Shown here in pieces: positions 44,214 to 53,234 of a stretch of DNA of 64,000 bases. How positions within the stretch are numbered: position 1 is the stretch's first letter; each line of letters opens with the position of its first letter. Source of the stretch: Gammaproteobacteria bacterium (lineage in GTDB: Bacteria; Pseudomonadota; Gammaproteobacteria; Enterobacterales; Neiellaceae); contig JAFOOX010000044.1 in the NCBI GenBank assembly GCA_017425245.1, positions 62,001 to 126,000 of the forward strand, written 5' to 3'. The translations under genes were made by a program, and so were the position numbers. A model generated the notes under the pieces. That model did no database searches and was not told the DNA's origin. It saw only the letters and a program-made list of their open reading frames with translations.

Positions 44214-47200
44214 TCAGTCGACGCTTTCCCGCCAGTAGATAATGCGATCGTTGCCGCGATAGCGGCCGAAGGCGCCGTGCAGCGGCGGCAGGCTCTGGCG
44301 TGCGCTGCCGTCATATTTGTCCTGCAGGAAGTGCAGGCTGCTACTGCTGTCGATCTCCAGCAGCAGGTAGCCCTGATTGCCGGCGCCGGGGGCTGACAGC
44401 ACCACGCCGGCCAGGCCGGCCACTACCGGCTGGCGATGGCTGAGATCGGTGGTGCCGGTACCCACCAGCGGAATGTCATTGAGGTTACCCGGCCCTTGGC
44501 TGTTGGCGTTGAGCAGCACGGGATCGATACGGGTGCAGCTGTCGTTGCTGGCGATCTCAAAGCGGCTGCCATTCCACTGCTCCAGCCACAGTGGCAGGGC
44601 CAGCGGCGTCAGTTCGCTGCCATAAGCATTACGCCCATTCAGCCGTCCATAACGCATCTCGACCACCCCCACTGCCCGCGCCGTGCAGCTGCTGCTGGCC
44701 ACACAGTCGCCGCTGGCTTCGGGCTGGGCGTCACGGCTGTCGAAATCGGCGCCATCGGCATCGCCAAAAGCGCGCACCGCCAGCTGCAGTTGCGGATAGG
44801 GGCCATCCACCGAGCCATCGGCCAGCTTGGCAAATTGCACGGCATCACTGTCAAGCAACCATTCGCCGGCCAACCAGCTGGCCCCCAGGCCGGACAGCCG
44901 GCCGCCGAGATCGACGCCGCTGTCATTGTTCTCGGCGCTCCACACCAGGGTGGCGAGAGTGCCGAAGCCGTCGCGGTAGTTGCCGAGGGTAGCGCCGTCG
45001 GCCCCCTGGGCCAGCGCCTGTAGCTGCACCTTAAGGGCGGCGTCATCCATGTAGTGGAAACTCATGGCACAGCCGGGGTTGGTGCTGTTGCCGGGCTGCA
45101 GGCTACTGCTGGCCAGCAGCAGACGCGCCGGGTAAAAGCGGCCAACCACGCCGCTGGTGGCCAGATTGATGCTGTTGCCGGCCTGCAGGTAGTTGCTGGC
45201 GCTGCCACTGAACCTGAAGCTGCCGTAATCGCTGTAGCGCCACTCAAGGGCCGCCACGCCGCTGCTAAAGCGGACAGCCGGGATCAGCACGCCGCTGCCA
45301 CTGGCGCTGCCGCCAGTGCTGCTGAGGATACCCAGCGCACCAGCCGCCGGCGAGTGCAGCTGCGGCAGCACTGTCACCGCCGCCGCAAAACTGGGGGTGG
45401 TGGGGTTATCGCTCAGGTCGCTATCACTGTCGCTCTGCCAGGCCACCGCCCGCAAACGGCCGTTAAAGGGGCTGCTGGCGGCGACAAAACCCGCACCGAC
45501 GCTGGGCCCGCTGGCGCCGGCGGCGGCGCTGCCCCCCGGATTACTGCTGCCATCGGAGCGGCGGACCTGATCCACCACCAGCGCCGCCGGGTTCACGATC
45601 ACCCGGCTGCTGCCGCTGATGATCTCGCTGACGCTGCCAGTGGGCGGCGCCCCCAGATCGCTATCATCTCGCGCGTTTAAGGTCAGCCAGCCACTGTCGG
45701 CATAGATCACCGGCAGGCTGGCCACCCCAGCGGTGAAGCTGACGCTGGCGGTGGTGGCCGTCGCCGCGCTGCTGCCGACATTGACCCCGGCCATCTGCAC
45801 CGGCAGCCCGGCTGCCGGCAAGGGGGCATCATGGCTGGCCCACAATGCCAGTGTCTTGCTGCCGGCATAGTCGGTCTGCACCTCGCAGCCGGGGCGCGCC
45901 GGATCATCGCTGATGGCGGTCAGCTGCAGGCTGAACGGCTTGGCCGCCAACTGATAACCTGCGGGGCTGACCGCCCCCAAATAGCCTTTGCCACGGAAGG
46001 TCAGGGCCGGGCCGGTAGTGCTGGCCACGCTGTCACTGGCGCTGATGGTGATGCTCTCCTGGCGCGGGTTATCCAGCAGCAGGGTGACAGCGCCGTTGTC
46101 CGCCGCGGCGAACAGGTAATCGGCGGCGCCACCGCCCAGGTTGGTCAACACGCCATTGCCGCTGGCCAGGCTCCAGCTGCCATTGCCGCTACTGGTCGCA
46201 AAACGCACGCTGCCGCTAAAGCCGGCAAGGGGGGCACCGCCCTCGGTGACGTTCAAAGTCACCGCCTCGCCACGGCAGGTCAGGCCGTTGCTGCCATGGA
46301 TCAATGTGAACTCATAGCCACTGCCGGCTCCCGGGGTCAGGGCGATGTAGCCAAAGCTGGTGGCCGGATGGTTGCGCTCGGCATCGGCAAACTGATCTTC
46401 ATCGATCACCATGCTCACCTGGGTCGACGACAGTCGGCAGCGTCGCGCCCAGCCACCGTCATCACTACGACTGCTGGGGCTGGCCACCAGAATCGGCGAC
46501 ACCCCATAGTCCTGCTGCAAATTGTTGAGATAGCCACACTGCTCGTTCAAGCTGCGAGGCGTTGTGCTGCCGACGCCGCTATAGCTCTGCAGCGTACCCA
46601 TCTCGACCTTGTAGCTGGCACTGCCCAGGGTGAAGCTGCCGACCCCACGACCAGCCAGCCAGCCGACACTCTCGGCCACCGGGGCTGTCTGGGCAACCTC
46701 AGATAGCTCCAGCGCCAGATCGAAGCCGGTGGTGGTCAGGTTGCGGGCGACCGTCGTCACCCAACTGTTGCTACTGCTGTTGTTGCGGCTCTGCAGCTGG
46801 GTGATCACCGCCGGCGTTGCCGGCCAACTGGAGACGTAACTGATCGCCGCCCAGCTGGCGCTGCCAATGCCCGCCTGCCAGTTGCTGATACTGGCCCGCC
46901 CCGCCTCGTAGCTCACCCCACCCAGGCTGTAACGGCCGGGCATAGTCACGAAGTAATCGATGCTGGCCATGGCCCGCATCGGCGGCACGGCTGGCGGTGC
47001 CTGCACCTGCACCATATCGAAGCCTGTGGTCGTGATGTTCTCCAACCTGACGCTGCTCGGGCCATCATTGGCCGGGTCTGTGCTGCTGATGGTGGGCATC
47101 ACAAATACCAGTGGCACGCTGCTGCGGTAATCGTTGCTGAAACTGACCCGGGCGCGGCCACCGCTCAGGGTTGCCCGCCCCCATTCATAGCCCTGGGCCG

Positions 47201-49100
47201 CGCAGCGCTTGAAGCGGCTGGCCGGGACGATCTCAAACGCCGAGGTTCCCGGCGGCCGCCAGTAGAGGCGATAGGAATCGACACCGGTCTGCTCTTCCTG
47301 GCGAAACTCGATGCTGTGCAAACCGGCAGCGAGCTGCAGGGTGACGTTACGGGTCGTGCAGTTACAGGCGGCATGAGTGCCATACCAGCCCACCACCACC
47401 CGGCCATCGATCAGCAGTTCAACCGCGTCATCTCCGTCAATGGCAAAGCTATAGCTACCATCACTGGGAATATCGAGATAGCCGATAAAACGGGTCAAAA
47501 AACGATCTTGGCTGACGGCATGGGGGTTACCACTGCCGTTGATCTGGCTGGCCCGGGTTAACCCCTGAGCCAGATTAAGGGCACCGTAGGTATTGACCTG
47601 GCTCTGATATTGGCTGGCATTGGCCGGCGAGCCGGCGCTTTTGGCAAAGCTGTAGTGATCGATCCCTTCCTCTACTACCGGGCACTCTGGAGTAATGGGC
47701 GGCATCAATTCGCCACAGGTCTGGTACTGACTGGCAGGCACCAGCTGCAAGGCAACGCCAGCCGTGATCTGCGATGGTGTCCGCCAGTAGAGATAAAAGC
47801 CCTCAACCCCGGTGTTCTCGTGCTGACGGAACTCAAGAGCGTGGGTTCCAGCCTGCAGCGCAATACTCATAGTGTTGCGCGGGCCCCCGGCGCTACCATG
47901 AAGTCCGTAATAGCCGGTCACCCGCTGCCCGCCGATCCACAACTCAACGGCGTCATCACCATCCACAGCAAACTCGTAAACGCCGCTCTCTGGCGCCGTG
48001 ATCCAGCCAGTCAAGCGCGACAAGTAATACGATTGCTGACTGCCATGTGGGTTGATATCAGCACCACCATCATTGATCTCGCTGATAATGGAACTGCCAA
48101 GCCGCCATTCGGGCAGCGCCCGCGCCGCCACCAGCGCGTCATACTCGCCAGCGTCAACAGGCGACCAGCCGGTGCGATAGGTCTGGGTGTTATAGGTCGT
48201 CCACGTCACCCCGCCGGTCACCGCCTGAGGTGCCGGGCAAACCGGAAGCTCGGGTGGCAACGGCTCGGGTTCATTGCCGCACAGGATGCCGTATTCGACA
48301 TCGTTGACGATGGCGCCAATGATCGAACCATTGTTGAGCTGCACCGTACGACCTGTAAGGGCGCCAGTAAGGGTTGACCTATTCTCAAACCTCGCACTAC
48401 CTGCTGAGTAAGCCGCGGCATTCACGGCACCCCGATTGATGTTCAAGCTATTACCAGCGTAGAGCAGCAGGTTCTTGGCAATGCCGCCAGGATTGATACG
48501 AGAATCGTCATTGATCTCCACGTTGTCCGACACAAACAACCGCACCAAACCACTGCCAGCGAGCAAAAGTCGACTGTTTCCGTTGATTTGCAGACTACCG
48601 TTGATCCAGTAATCGCCCGGCACCAAGGTCAGGGTGTAGCCGTTGTTGATCGTGATACCGCCCATGCGATAGCTGCTGTAACTGGGGGAAAACCGCACAT
48701 TGCCGGTGTTGAGACTGATGTTACCGAACTGGTTGGTGTTGTAACTGCCAGTTCCCAGTACCAAAGTGCCCGAACTTGGACTGATGCTGGTCGAGGAGCT
48801 GGTAGTAAGGAAGGTGAACAGATCTGCTGCCGGGCCAGCCGTGCCGGTAACCGAGCAACGGTTTCCGGGCGCGACCGCACCGGGGCAACTATTACCCCAG
48901 GGGGTTGCTGGCTGCAGCTGATTAAATAGGTACTCACCATCGCCGTTGGTGATCTGTGATTCGTTGTAGATGGTCAAACGACTGGTGGGGGTGTGGCCCT
49001 GCACCGGCTCGGCAAACAGTTGAGCACAGGTGACTGCCAGCGCCTGCGGCGCCAGCACCATTAACAACAGGATCGCACTTGCCTGCAGCCACTGCTTCAT
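44214..49100 (-). CDS. mshQ: MSHA biogenesis protein MshQ, giant PA14-domain putative adhesin
   Basis: A 1628-residue secreted protein with a signal peptide (residues 1-22, ending ALAV). An N-terminal beta-helix-like part follows (about 80-270). Two PA14 domains lie at about 305-455 and 485-630 (EFAVDGDDAVELWIGGQRV; SFAIDGDDAVELLIDGRVV), then a long Ser/Gly-rich beta-sandwich region with H-type lectin-like and Ig-like segments. MshQ is the last gene of the MSHA locus in Shewanella and Vibrio, and a pilus-tip or surface adhesin role is inferred from PA14 carbohydrate binding. It starts 4 bases into the end of mshP. The island's right end lies just past its stop codon. Confidence 0.9.
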   Translation of the reverse strand: MKQWLQASAILLLMVLAPQALAVTCAQLFAEPVQGHTPTSRLTIYNESQITNGDGEYLFNQLQPATPWGNSCPGAVAPGNRCSVTGTAGPAADLFTFLTTSSSTSISPSSGTLVLGTGSYNTNQFGNISLNTGNVRFSPSYSSYRMGGITINNGYTLTLVPGDYWINGSLQINGNSRLLLAGSGLVRLFVSDNVEINDDSRINPGGIAKNLLLYAGNSLNINRGAVNAAAYSAGSARFENRSTLTGALTGRTVQLNNGSIIGAIVNDVEYGILCGNEPEPLPPELPVCPAPQAVTGGVTWTTYNTQTYRTGWSPVDAGEYDALVAARALPEWRLGSSIISEINDGGADINPHGSQQSYYLSRLTGWITAPESGVYEFAVDGDDAVELWIGGQRVTGYYGLHGSAGGPRNTMSIALQAGTHALEFRQHENTGVEGFYLYWRTPSQITAGVALQLVPASQYQTCGELMPPITPECPVVEEGIDHYSFAKSAGSPANASQYQSQVNTYGALNLAQGLTRASQINGSGNPHAVSQDRFLTRFIGYLDIPSDGSYSFAIDGDDAVELLIDGRVVVGWYGTHAACNCTTRNVTLQLAAGLHSIEFRQEEQTGVDSYRLYWRPPGTSAFEIVPASRFKRCAAQGYEWGRATLSGGRARVSFSNDYRSSVPLVFVMPTISSTDPANDGPSSVRLENITTTGFDMVQVQAPPAVPPMRAMASIDYFVTMPGRYSLGGVSYEAGRASISNWQAGIGSASWAAISYVSSWPATPAVITQLQSRNNSSSNSWVTTVARNLTTTGFDLALELSEVAQTAPVAESVGWLAGRGVGSFTLGSASYKVEMGTLQSYSGVGSTTPRSLNEQCGYLNNLQQDYGVSPILVASPSSRSDDGGWARRCRLSSTQVSMVIDEDQFADAERNHPATSFGYIALTPGAGSGYEFTLIHGSNGLTCRGEAVTLNVTEGGAPLAGFSGSVRFATSSGNGSWSLASGNGVLTNLGGGAADYLFAAADNGAVTLLLDNPRQESITISASDSVASTTGPALTFRGKGYLGAVSPAGYQLAAKPFSLQLTAISDDPARPGCEVQTDYAGSKTLALWASHDAPLPAAGLPVQMAGVNVGSSAATATTASVSFTAGVASLPVIYADSGWLTLNARDDSDLGAPPTGSVSEIISGSSRVIVNPAALVVDQVRRSDGSSNPGGSAAAGASGPSVGAGFVAASSPFNGRLRAVAWQSDSDSDLSDNPTTPSFAAAVTVLPQLHSPAAGALGILSSTGGSASGSGVLIPAVRFSSGVAALEWRYSDYGSFRFSGSASNYLQAGNSINLATSGVVGRFYPARLLLASSSLQPGNSTNPGCAMSFHYMDDAALKVQLQALAQGADGATLGNYRDGFGTLATLVWSAENNDSGVDLGGRLSGLGASWLAGEWLLDSDAVQFAKLADGSVDGPYPQLQLAVRAFGDADGADFDSRDAQPEASGDCVASSSCTARAVGVVEMRYGRLNGRNAYGSELTPLALPLWLEQWNGSRFEIASNDSCTRIDPVLLNANSQGPGNLNDIPLVGTGTTDLSHRQPVVAGLAGVVLSAPGAGNQGYLLLEIDSSSSLHFLQDKYDGSARQSLPPLHGAFGRYRGNDRIIYWRESVD

Positions 49101-49588
49101 GGCGTCCTCGCCTCAACTTCAATGCGTCGGCTGACCGCAAGCCCATCATCACCCGTTAGCTCGCAGCGCGCCTCGCTGCTCACCCGCATCACCGCCACCC
49201 CGCCTACCCGCACGCTGCTGCAACTAATCGCCACCGGCTGACAGCTGCCGGCCCCGGCCAGGGCCGACAGGTCCAGGGTGAATGCGCCACTGAACTGCGA
49301 CTCATCGGCCAGACTGTCATCATCAACGGTGCCATCACAATGGCGGGCAGGCGCGTTGAGTGGGAACAGGTCCACCAGTTGCCGTTCGGCACCGGCCCTC
49401 GCCAGCAACAGAGCGCGCAATGACAACACTTCACTCACCACCCGCGTCTGCTGACTCTCCAGCAGTTTGATCAGGGCCGCACCGATGGCCGCCATCACCA
49501 CCAGCGCAAAGATCGCCACCACCAGCGCTGAACCGCGCTGGTGCCTTGGGCCGCGCGGTTCAGGGCACATTGGGGGTCTGCACAACAT
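49097..49588 (-). CDS. mshP: MSHA biogenesis protein MshP
   Basis: A 163-residue PilX-like minor pilin-associated protein. The ATG at 49588 has GGAG 7 bases upstream; an ATG at 49570 would also work. Residues near 20-45 form the membrane helix (GSALVVAIFALVVMAAIGAALIKLL) with the PilX-type GSALV start rather than the GFTLIE of pilins. The rest holds three Cys-containing beta segments. It overlaps the ends of mshO and mshQ, in line with a single operon. Confidence 0.88.
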   Translation of the reverse strand: MLCRPPMCPEPRGPRHQRGSALVVAIFALVVMAAIGAALIKLLESQQTRVVSEVLSLRALLLARAGAERQLVDLFPLNAPARHCDGTVDDDSLADESQFSGAFTLDLSALAGAGSCQPVAISCSSVRVGGVAVMRVSSEARCELTGDDGLAVSRRIEVEARTP

Positions 49589-50366
49589 GAAAATACTCCA
49601 GCGGTTCAATGCCGTCGGCGGCGGAAAAACGCAGCCTGAACTGGACCAGGGCCTCACGCTGCAGGGTTGCCGGCTGCTGCACAAAGGGCAGATCGCTGCT
49701 GTCATTCAGGCGGTTCACCAGCTGCTCGGCCATCAGCACGCCACCGGCGGGCGGCAGCGGCTGAGTGCTGGCCAGCGCATACCCACTGTAGCGATAGAGC
49801 GCGCCGCCACTGACACAGTAGCTAACCGGCCGACTGCCGATGTAGAAGCGGCTGGCTGGCGAGGCGGCGGCAAAGGTCGTCGCCGCCACCAAATTGAGAG
49901 TGCCGCGCTGGCCGCTGCTGCTGTAGCCCGTCAAGGCCGCTCGCCGGCCGCCCAAAGCGCTGTAGACCTGAGTCGGGCTCAAGGCAGCCACCAGCAGCAG
50001 ATCGCCGCTGGCAAAGCCGTAGCCGGGCATCGCCACTACCTCAAGGCTGGCCGCCGGGGACGTCAGTGGCAGGCTGAGATAACTGCCAGCCGCCTGTTGT
50101 GGCAGCCACTCGATGCACTGACGGCTGCTGCCATCGCCAGCGACGCGGATGCTGGCCGGAATCGCCCCGCGCAGCTCGCGGCTCAGCCGCTCGACGGCGA
50201 AGCGGCTGGCATCCAGCAGCGCACTGCGCTCGCTGCTGTCGCTGTAGATGCGGGCGCCAAACTGCACCCAGCTGGCCACACCAATTCCCAGCGCCGCCAG
50301 CACCAGCATGGCTACCACCATCTCCACCAGAGTAAAGCCGCGTCGGACGATCACTGACTGCCGCAT
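49560..50366 (-). CDS. mshO: MSHA minor pilin MshO
   Basis: A 268-residue type IV pseudopilin (PilW-like). The prepilin peptidase site is RRG-FTLVEM at residues 8-15, with Glu15 at the +5 position, followed by the hydrophobic helix VVAMLVLAALGIGVASWV. The large C-terminal domain fits minor pilins that cap or initiate the fibre. Its start overlaps the mshD stop by one base. Confidence 0.9.
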   Translation of the reverse strand: MRQSVIVRRGFTLVEMVVAMLVLAALGIGVASWVQFGARIYSDSSERSALLDASRFAVERLSRELRGAIPASIRVAGDGSSRQCIEWLPQQAAGSYLSLPLTSPAASLEVVAMPGYGFASGDLLLVAALSPTQVYSALGGRRAALTGYSSSGQRGTLNLVAATTFAAASPASRFYIGSRPVSYCVSGGALYRYSGYALASTQPLPPAGGVLMAEQLVNRLNDSSDLPFVQQPATLQREALVQFRLRFSAADGIEPLEYFHVVQTPNVP

Positions 50367-50977
50367 CAGTAATTCCCCCGAAAGCCCACCAGCTCGATGG
50401 CATCACCCGAGGGCGCCGTCACGGTCACGCTGATCCGTTTGGCGGCCCGTTCGGCCAGCCCCAGCTCGCTGCCGGCGTAGGCCACCTGCACCTCAATCCG
50501 AAAACCGGGGTAACGGCCCGTCAGCGGTTGCCCCAAGGCATCTTCAATGGCGTCGCCGGCCTGATCCAGACAGTGGTAATCATCGACATCGTTGAACAGG
50601 GCGCGCAGCGGCTGGCCACCGCCGTCCAGCTCCTCGGTGGCCGCCGTTATCCCACTGGCCGGGCAGGCGGCAATAACGGCGATGCAGCTGACCCCGGCTT
50701 CGTCACAGCGATAGCTGCCCAGGGGGTTGTTGCCGCAGTCGGCTGCCAGGGTCAGGCCGTCGTGGCCCGAGCAATGGTCAAACTTGCGCCCCAGAATCTC
50801 GTCGAGCAGCGCCTGCCCCAGCTCGGCAGCGCGGCTCTGCTGGATCGGGGTGACGCTCTTGCCCGCCTGCGGAAAGATCAGGGTGGTCAGCAGCACCATG
50901 CCAAAGCCGAGGGCAACGATGGCCACAATCAGCTCCACCAGGGTCACCCCACGCTGCTGACGCTGGCTAGAGCACAT
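50366..50977 (-). CDS. mshD: MSHA minor pilin MshD
   Basis: A 203-residue pseudopilin. The start at MCSSQRQQRG gives the leader RG-VTLVEL with Glu at +5, followed by a hydrophobic helix (IVAIVALGFGMVLLTTLIF). Several Cys in the globular domain suggest disulfides. It overlaps the mshC stop codon by about 10 bases. Longer upstream codons run in the mshC frame region and are not used. Confidence 0.9.
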   Translation of the reverse strand: MCSSQRQQRGVTLVELIVAIVALGFGMVLLTTLIFPQAGKSVTPIQQSRAAELGQALLDEILGRKFDHCSGHDGLTLAADCGNNPLGSYRCDEAGVSCIAVIAACPASGITAATEELDGGGQPLRALFNDVDDYHCLDQAGDAIEDALGQPLTGRYPGFRIEVQVAYAGSELGLAERAAKRISVTVTAPSGDAIELVGFRGNY

Positions 50978-51470
50978 GGATATAGCCCTCCGCCTCGATG
51001 CGCAGCTGCAGGCTGATGGCGCCATTGAAGGTCAGGGTGCAGCCGCCGGCGCAATCACCACCCGGTCGCCCCCAGCCGTCAAAGCGCAGATCGAAGCGGC
51101 CACCAGGCAGACTGAGCGGGGCATCGCCATCGAGCAGGCTGGAGCGATAGGGGTCAGTACCACGGCCATCAAAGTAGCCGGATGAGAAACCGGCGCTGGC
51201 GGAACAGGGGTTGAGATCAGGGGGGCCGTAACGGTCGGTCAGCAGCAGCATCTGGAAGCAGCCAGCGTTGTTGTTGAGGGCATCGAGCTGCAGCCGACGC
51301 AGATGGCCGAGCAGCAGCTCGCGGGCGGCGTAGACGTCGATGTCGCTGCCGGCAAAGAAGCGGCCACCGATGGTAACGGTGAGGATGCCGGCAAGGATGA
51401 TCACCGCCACCAGCTCCACCAGGGTGAAGCCGTGCGTAGAGCCGATTCTGTGCCATCGCCCTGCCCTCAT
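50967..51470 (-). CDS. mshC: MSHA minor pilin MshC
   Basis: A 167-residue pseudopilin. The start at MRAGRWHRIGSTHG gives a leader ending HG-FTLVEL with Glu +5, then VAVIILAGILTVTIGGRF. The frame continues upstream into the mshA-mshC gap and through the hairpin, which is not coding. MshC is the first minor pilin gene after mshA, as in Vibrio. Spacing to mshA is about 60 bases and includes a hairpin. Confidence 0.88.
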   Translation of the reverse strand: MRAGRWHRIGSTHGFTLVELVAVIILAGILTVTIGGRFFAGSDIDVYAARELLLGHLRRLQLDALNNNAGCFQMLLLTDRYGPPDLNPCSASAGFSSGYFDGRGTDPYRSSLLDGDAPLSLPGGRFDLRFDGWGRPGGDCAGGCTLTFNGAISLQLRIEAEGYIHVL

Positions 51471-51495
51471 CCCCCCCCCCTGCCGTACAAACGCA

Positions 51496-51516
51496 AAGGG
51501 CGCCGCAGCGCCCTTC
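51496..51516 (-). terminator. Hairpin between mshA and mshC
   Basis: AAGGGCGC and GCGCCCTT form an 8-bp stem with a 4-base loop, followed on the minus strand by a T/G-rich stretch. It lies 17 bases past the mshA stop. A partial terminator here would keep major pilin levels above those of the minor pilins. Confidence 0.6.
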
Positions 51517-51532
51517 CCTGGAGTTGGCGGGA

Positions 51533-52030
51533 TTAGCAGTCGTCTGCTGCAACCACAATCACAGGACGAGAGCCAGCGGCAGCGCTTTCGGTATACGTGA
51601 CGCTGCAATCACCAGTAGCTGCCGCATAGCCTTTGGGGCGAATCACAACCGAATCCGCTGTTGCCGGAGCAGTCGCTGTCTCAATTTCCGCCCACCAATC
51701 CTGCGCATTGATATCTGTATCATCACCAAAGGTGGTTTCCAGCACAGCTTGCAGTGCTGCCGTGGTTGCCTCCGGATAGCCGTTTACCGTCGCCACAGTA
51801 GTAGTTGCACTCAAATCCACTACTTGGTCGCCAGCATCTTTACCCTGAATCGCCGCCTTGCTGTAGGTCAGGGTAGCGGCACCTTCCAGAGCGGCCTTCA
51901 TCCCCTGCAGGGTTGAGGCGCGGGCTTCGCCCTGCAGATTGACGAATTTGGGCAGTGCGGTGACTGCAAGAATGCCGAGGATGATGATCACCACCACCAG
52001 CTCAATCAGGGTAAAACCTTTCTGTTTCAT
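51533..52030 (-). CDS. mshA: MSHA major pilin MshA
   Basis: A 165-residue type IVa prepilin, the main subunit of the mannose-sensitive haemagglutinin pilus. The short leader MKQKG is cut before Phe6 (KG-FTLIEL, Glu at +5), then the helix VVVIIILGILAVTALPKFVNLQGEAR. Two Cys near the C terminus (TGDC, ADDC) would form the D-loop disulfide. An AGGTCCTAACG region precedes the start. It lies 17 bases after mshB and ahead of a hairpin. Confidence 0.93.
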   Translation of the reverse strand: MKQKGFTLIELVVVIIILGILAVTALPKFVNLQGEARASTLQGMKAALEGAATLTYSKAAIQGKDAGDQVVDLSATTTVATVNGYPEATTAALQAVLETTFGDDTDINAQDWWAEIETATAPATADSVVIRPKGYAAATGDCSVTYTESAAAGSRPVIVVAADDC

Positions 52031-52047
52031 CGTTAGGACCTCGGTTG

Positions 52048-52662
52048 TCAGTTACCGTTGTTGATATTGATGGCGACCCGCCCCGTCTTAGGATCGTAGA
52101 CGAAGTTGTTGCCGATGCTGGTATCCGTACCGGGAGACGCGTAATCCCGGCCATCGTTGGTGCGCTCCAGGCTGTCCACCAGCCAGTAGCCGCAGTTGCC
52201 GCTGACGGCATTGGTGAAGTAGCGCGCCGCCGCCAGATCCGCCGCCGCCGAACTGACTGTGATGGCCGGCGGGTTCTGCAGGATGCCGTTCCACACTGCC
52301 ACACAACGGGCGCCACTCATGGTCTCGCTGTTGCTGGCACCATCGCGGTTGGCATTGTCCACCGGATAACCGGGCGACACCGGGGTGGCGCTGCTGCGGT
52401 TTTCGGTGGTCAGAAAGAGTTGGGTGCCGTCATACCAGACGGTATTGATACCCCCCTGGCTGGGCCGCCCCTGGGCTTCCCACTGGGCGCGGGCCAAGGC
52501 CACGCCGGTGGCATAGCCGCCGGCCATCCCCTCGACATTGGCCGCCTTGGCCTCGTCGGTGACATCGAGAAACCGGGGTAGCGCGGTCACCGCCAACAAA
52601 CCGAGGATGATCACCACGATCACCAGCTCAATCAGCGAGAACCCCTGTTGACCCTGTCTCAT
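52048..52662 (-). CDS. mshB: MSHA pilin-like protein MshB
   Basis: A 204-residue pseudopilin with leader MRQGQQG cut before FSLIEL (Glu +5), and helix VIVVIILGLLAVTALPRFLDVTDEAKAANVEG, strongly like that of MshA. The start ATG at 52662 is set by the leader; the upstream frame is not coding. It is the first gene of the structural half of the locus and has a candidate promoter just upstream. A longer C-terminal domain than MshA suggests a minor subunit. Confidence 0.9.
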   Translation of the reverse strand: MRQGQQGFSLIELVIVVIILGLLAVTALPRFLDVTDEAKAANVEGMAGGYATGVALARAQWEAQGRPSQGGINTVWYDGTQLFLTTENRSSATPVSPGYPVDNANRDGASNSETMSGARCVAVWNGILQNPPAITVSSAAADLAAARYFTNAVSGNCGYWLVDSLERTNDGRDYASPGTDTSIGNNFVYDPKTGRVAININNGN

Positions 52663-52695
52663 CTGCGTGCCGCCACCTGTGCGCTGTCTATCCTT

Positions 52696-52701
52696 ACTAT
52701 A
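52696..52701 (-). promoter_or_regulatory. Possible -10 box of the mshB structural operon
   Basis: TATAGT on the minus strand, 34 bases before the mshB start. In V. cholerae the structural msh genes have their own promoter at this place. The -35 region is weak, so this is tentative. Confidence 0.4.
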
Positions 52702-52742
52702 AATCCCGCTCATGCGCTTAACCACCTGCACTAACGCGCTTT

Positions 52743-53234
52743 TTACTGATCTGTGGGCTGTGTCGAAAGCTCGCTGACGCCACTGTGCGGCCACCAGCGC
52801 AGCTGATGTCCATCACCGACGTAATCGCAGTAATGGCCCTGTTGGCTGTGACCGGCGCTAACGGTCAACGACGTCTGGCCGAGCAGCAGCAACGGCCGGC
52901 GCAGCAGTGCCAACCACAGCTCGCCACAGCCCTGACGCTCATCAAGCAGCGGACGGCCTGCCTCATCCAAGTAAAGCGGCAACGGTTCGCCTTCAACCGC
53001 GGCCGGGCGCCACTGCAACGGCTGAGGTTTGCCATGCAGCAACCAGTCAGCGCGGGCCAGATTAGCCTGAGTGATCAGCTGATCGGCGGCCTGAGCCAAC
53101 TGCGCCTTGGCGGCGTTTTCTCGGCTGCGCTGGCCTTGAAGCAGCACCACTGCCCACAGCACCAGTATCACCATGACCGGTGCCAGCCACCCCAGCCAGC
53201 GACGCTGACCTTCGGCGTCGCGGCCCTCGTTCAC
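52743..53234 (-). CDS. mshF: MSHA biogenesis protein MshF
   Basis: A 163-residue bitopic membrane protein. The GTG at 53234 overlaps the mshG stop codon (GTGA), so translation is probably coupled; an ATG upstream at 53270 would lie inside mshG. One membrane helix (about residues 13-33, WLAPVMVILVLWAVVLLQ) is followed by a coiled coil and a periplasmic domain with two Cys. It ends the assembly half of the locus. Confidence 0.85.
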   Translation of the reverse strand: MNEGRDAEGQRRWLGWLAPVMVILVLWAVVLLQGQRSRENAAKAQLAQAADQLITQANLARADWLLHGKPQPLQWRPAAVEGEPLPLYLDEAGRPLLDERQGCGELWLALLRRPLLLLGQTSLTVSAGHSQQGHYCDYVGDGHQLRWWPHSGVSELSTQPTDQ

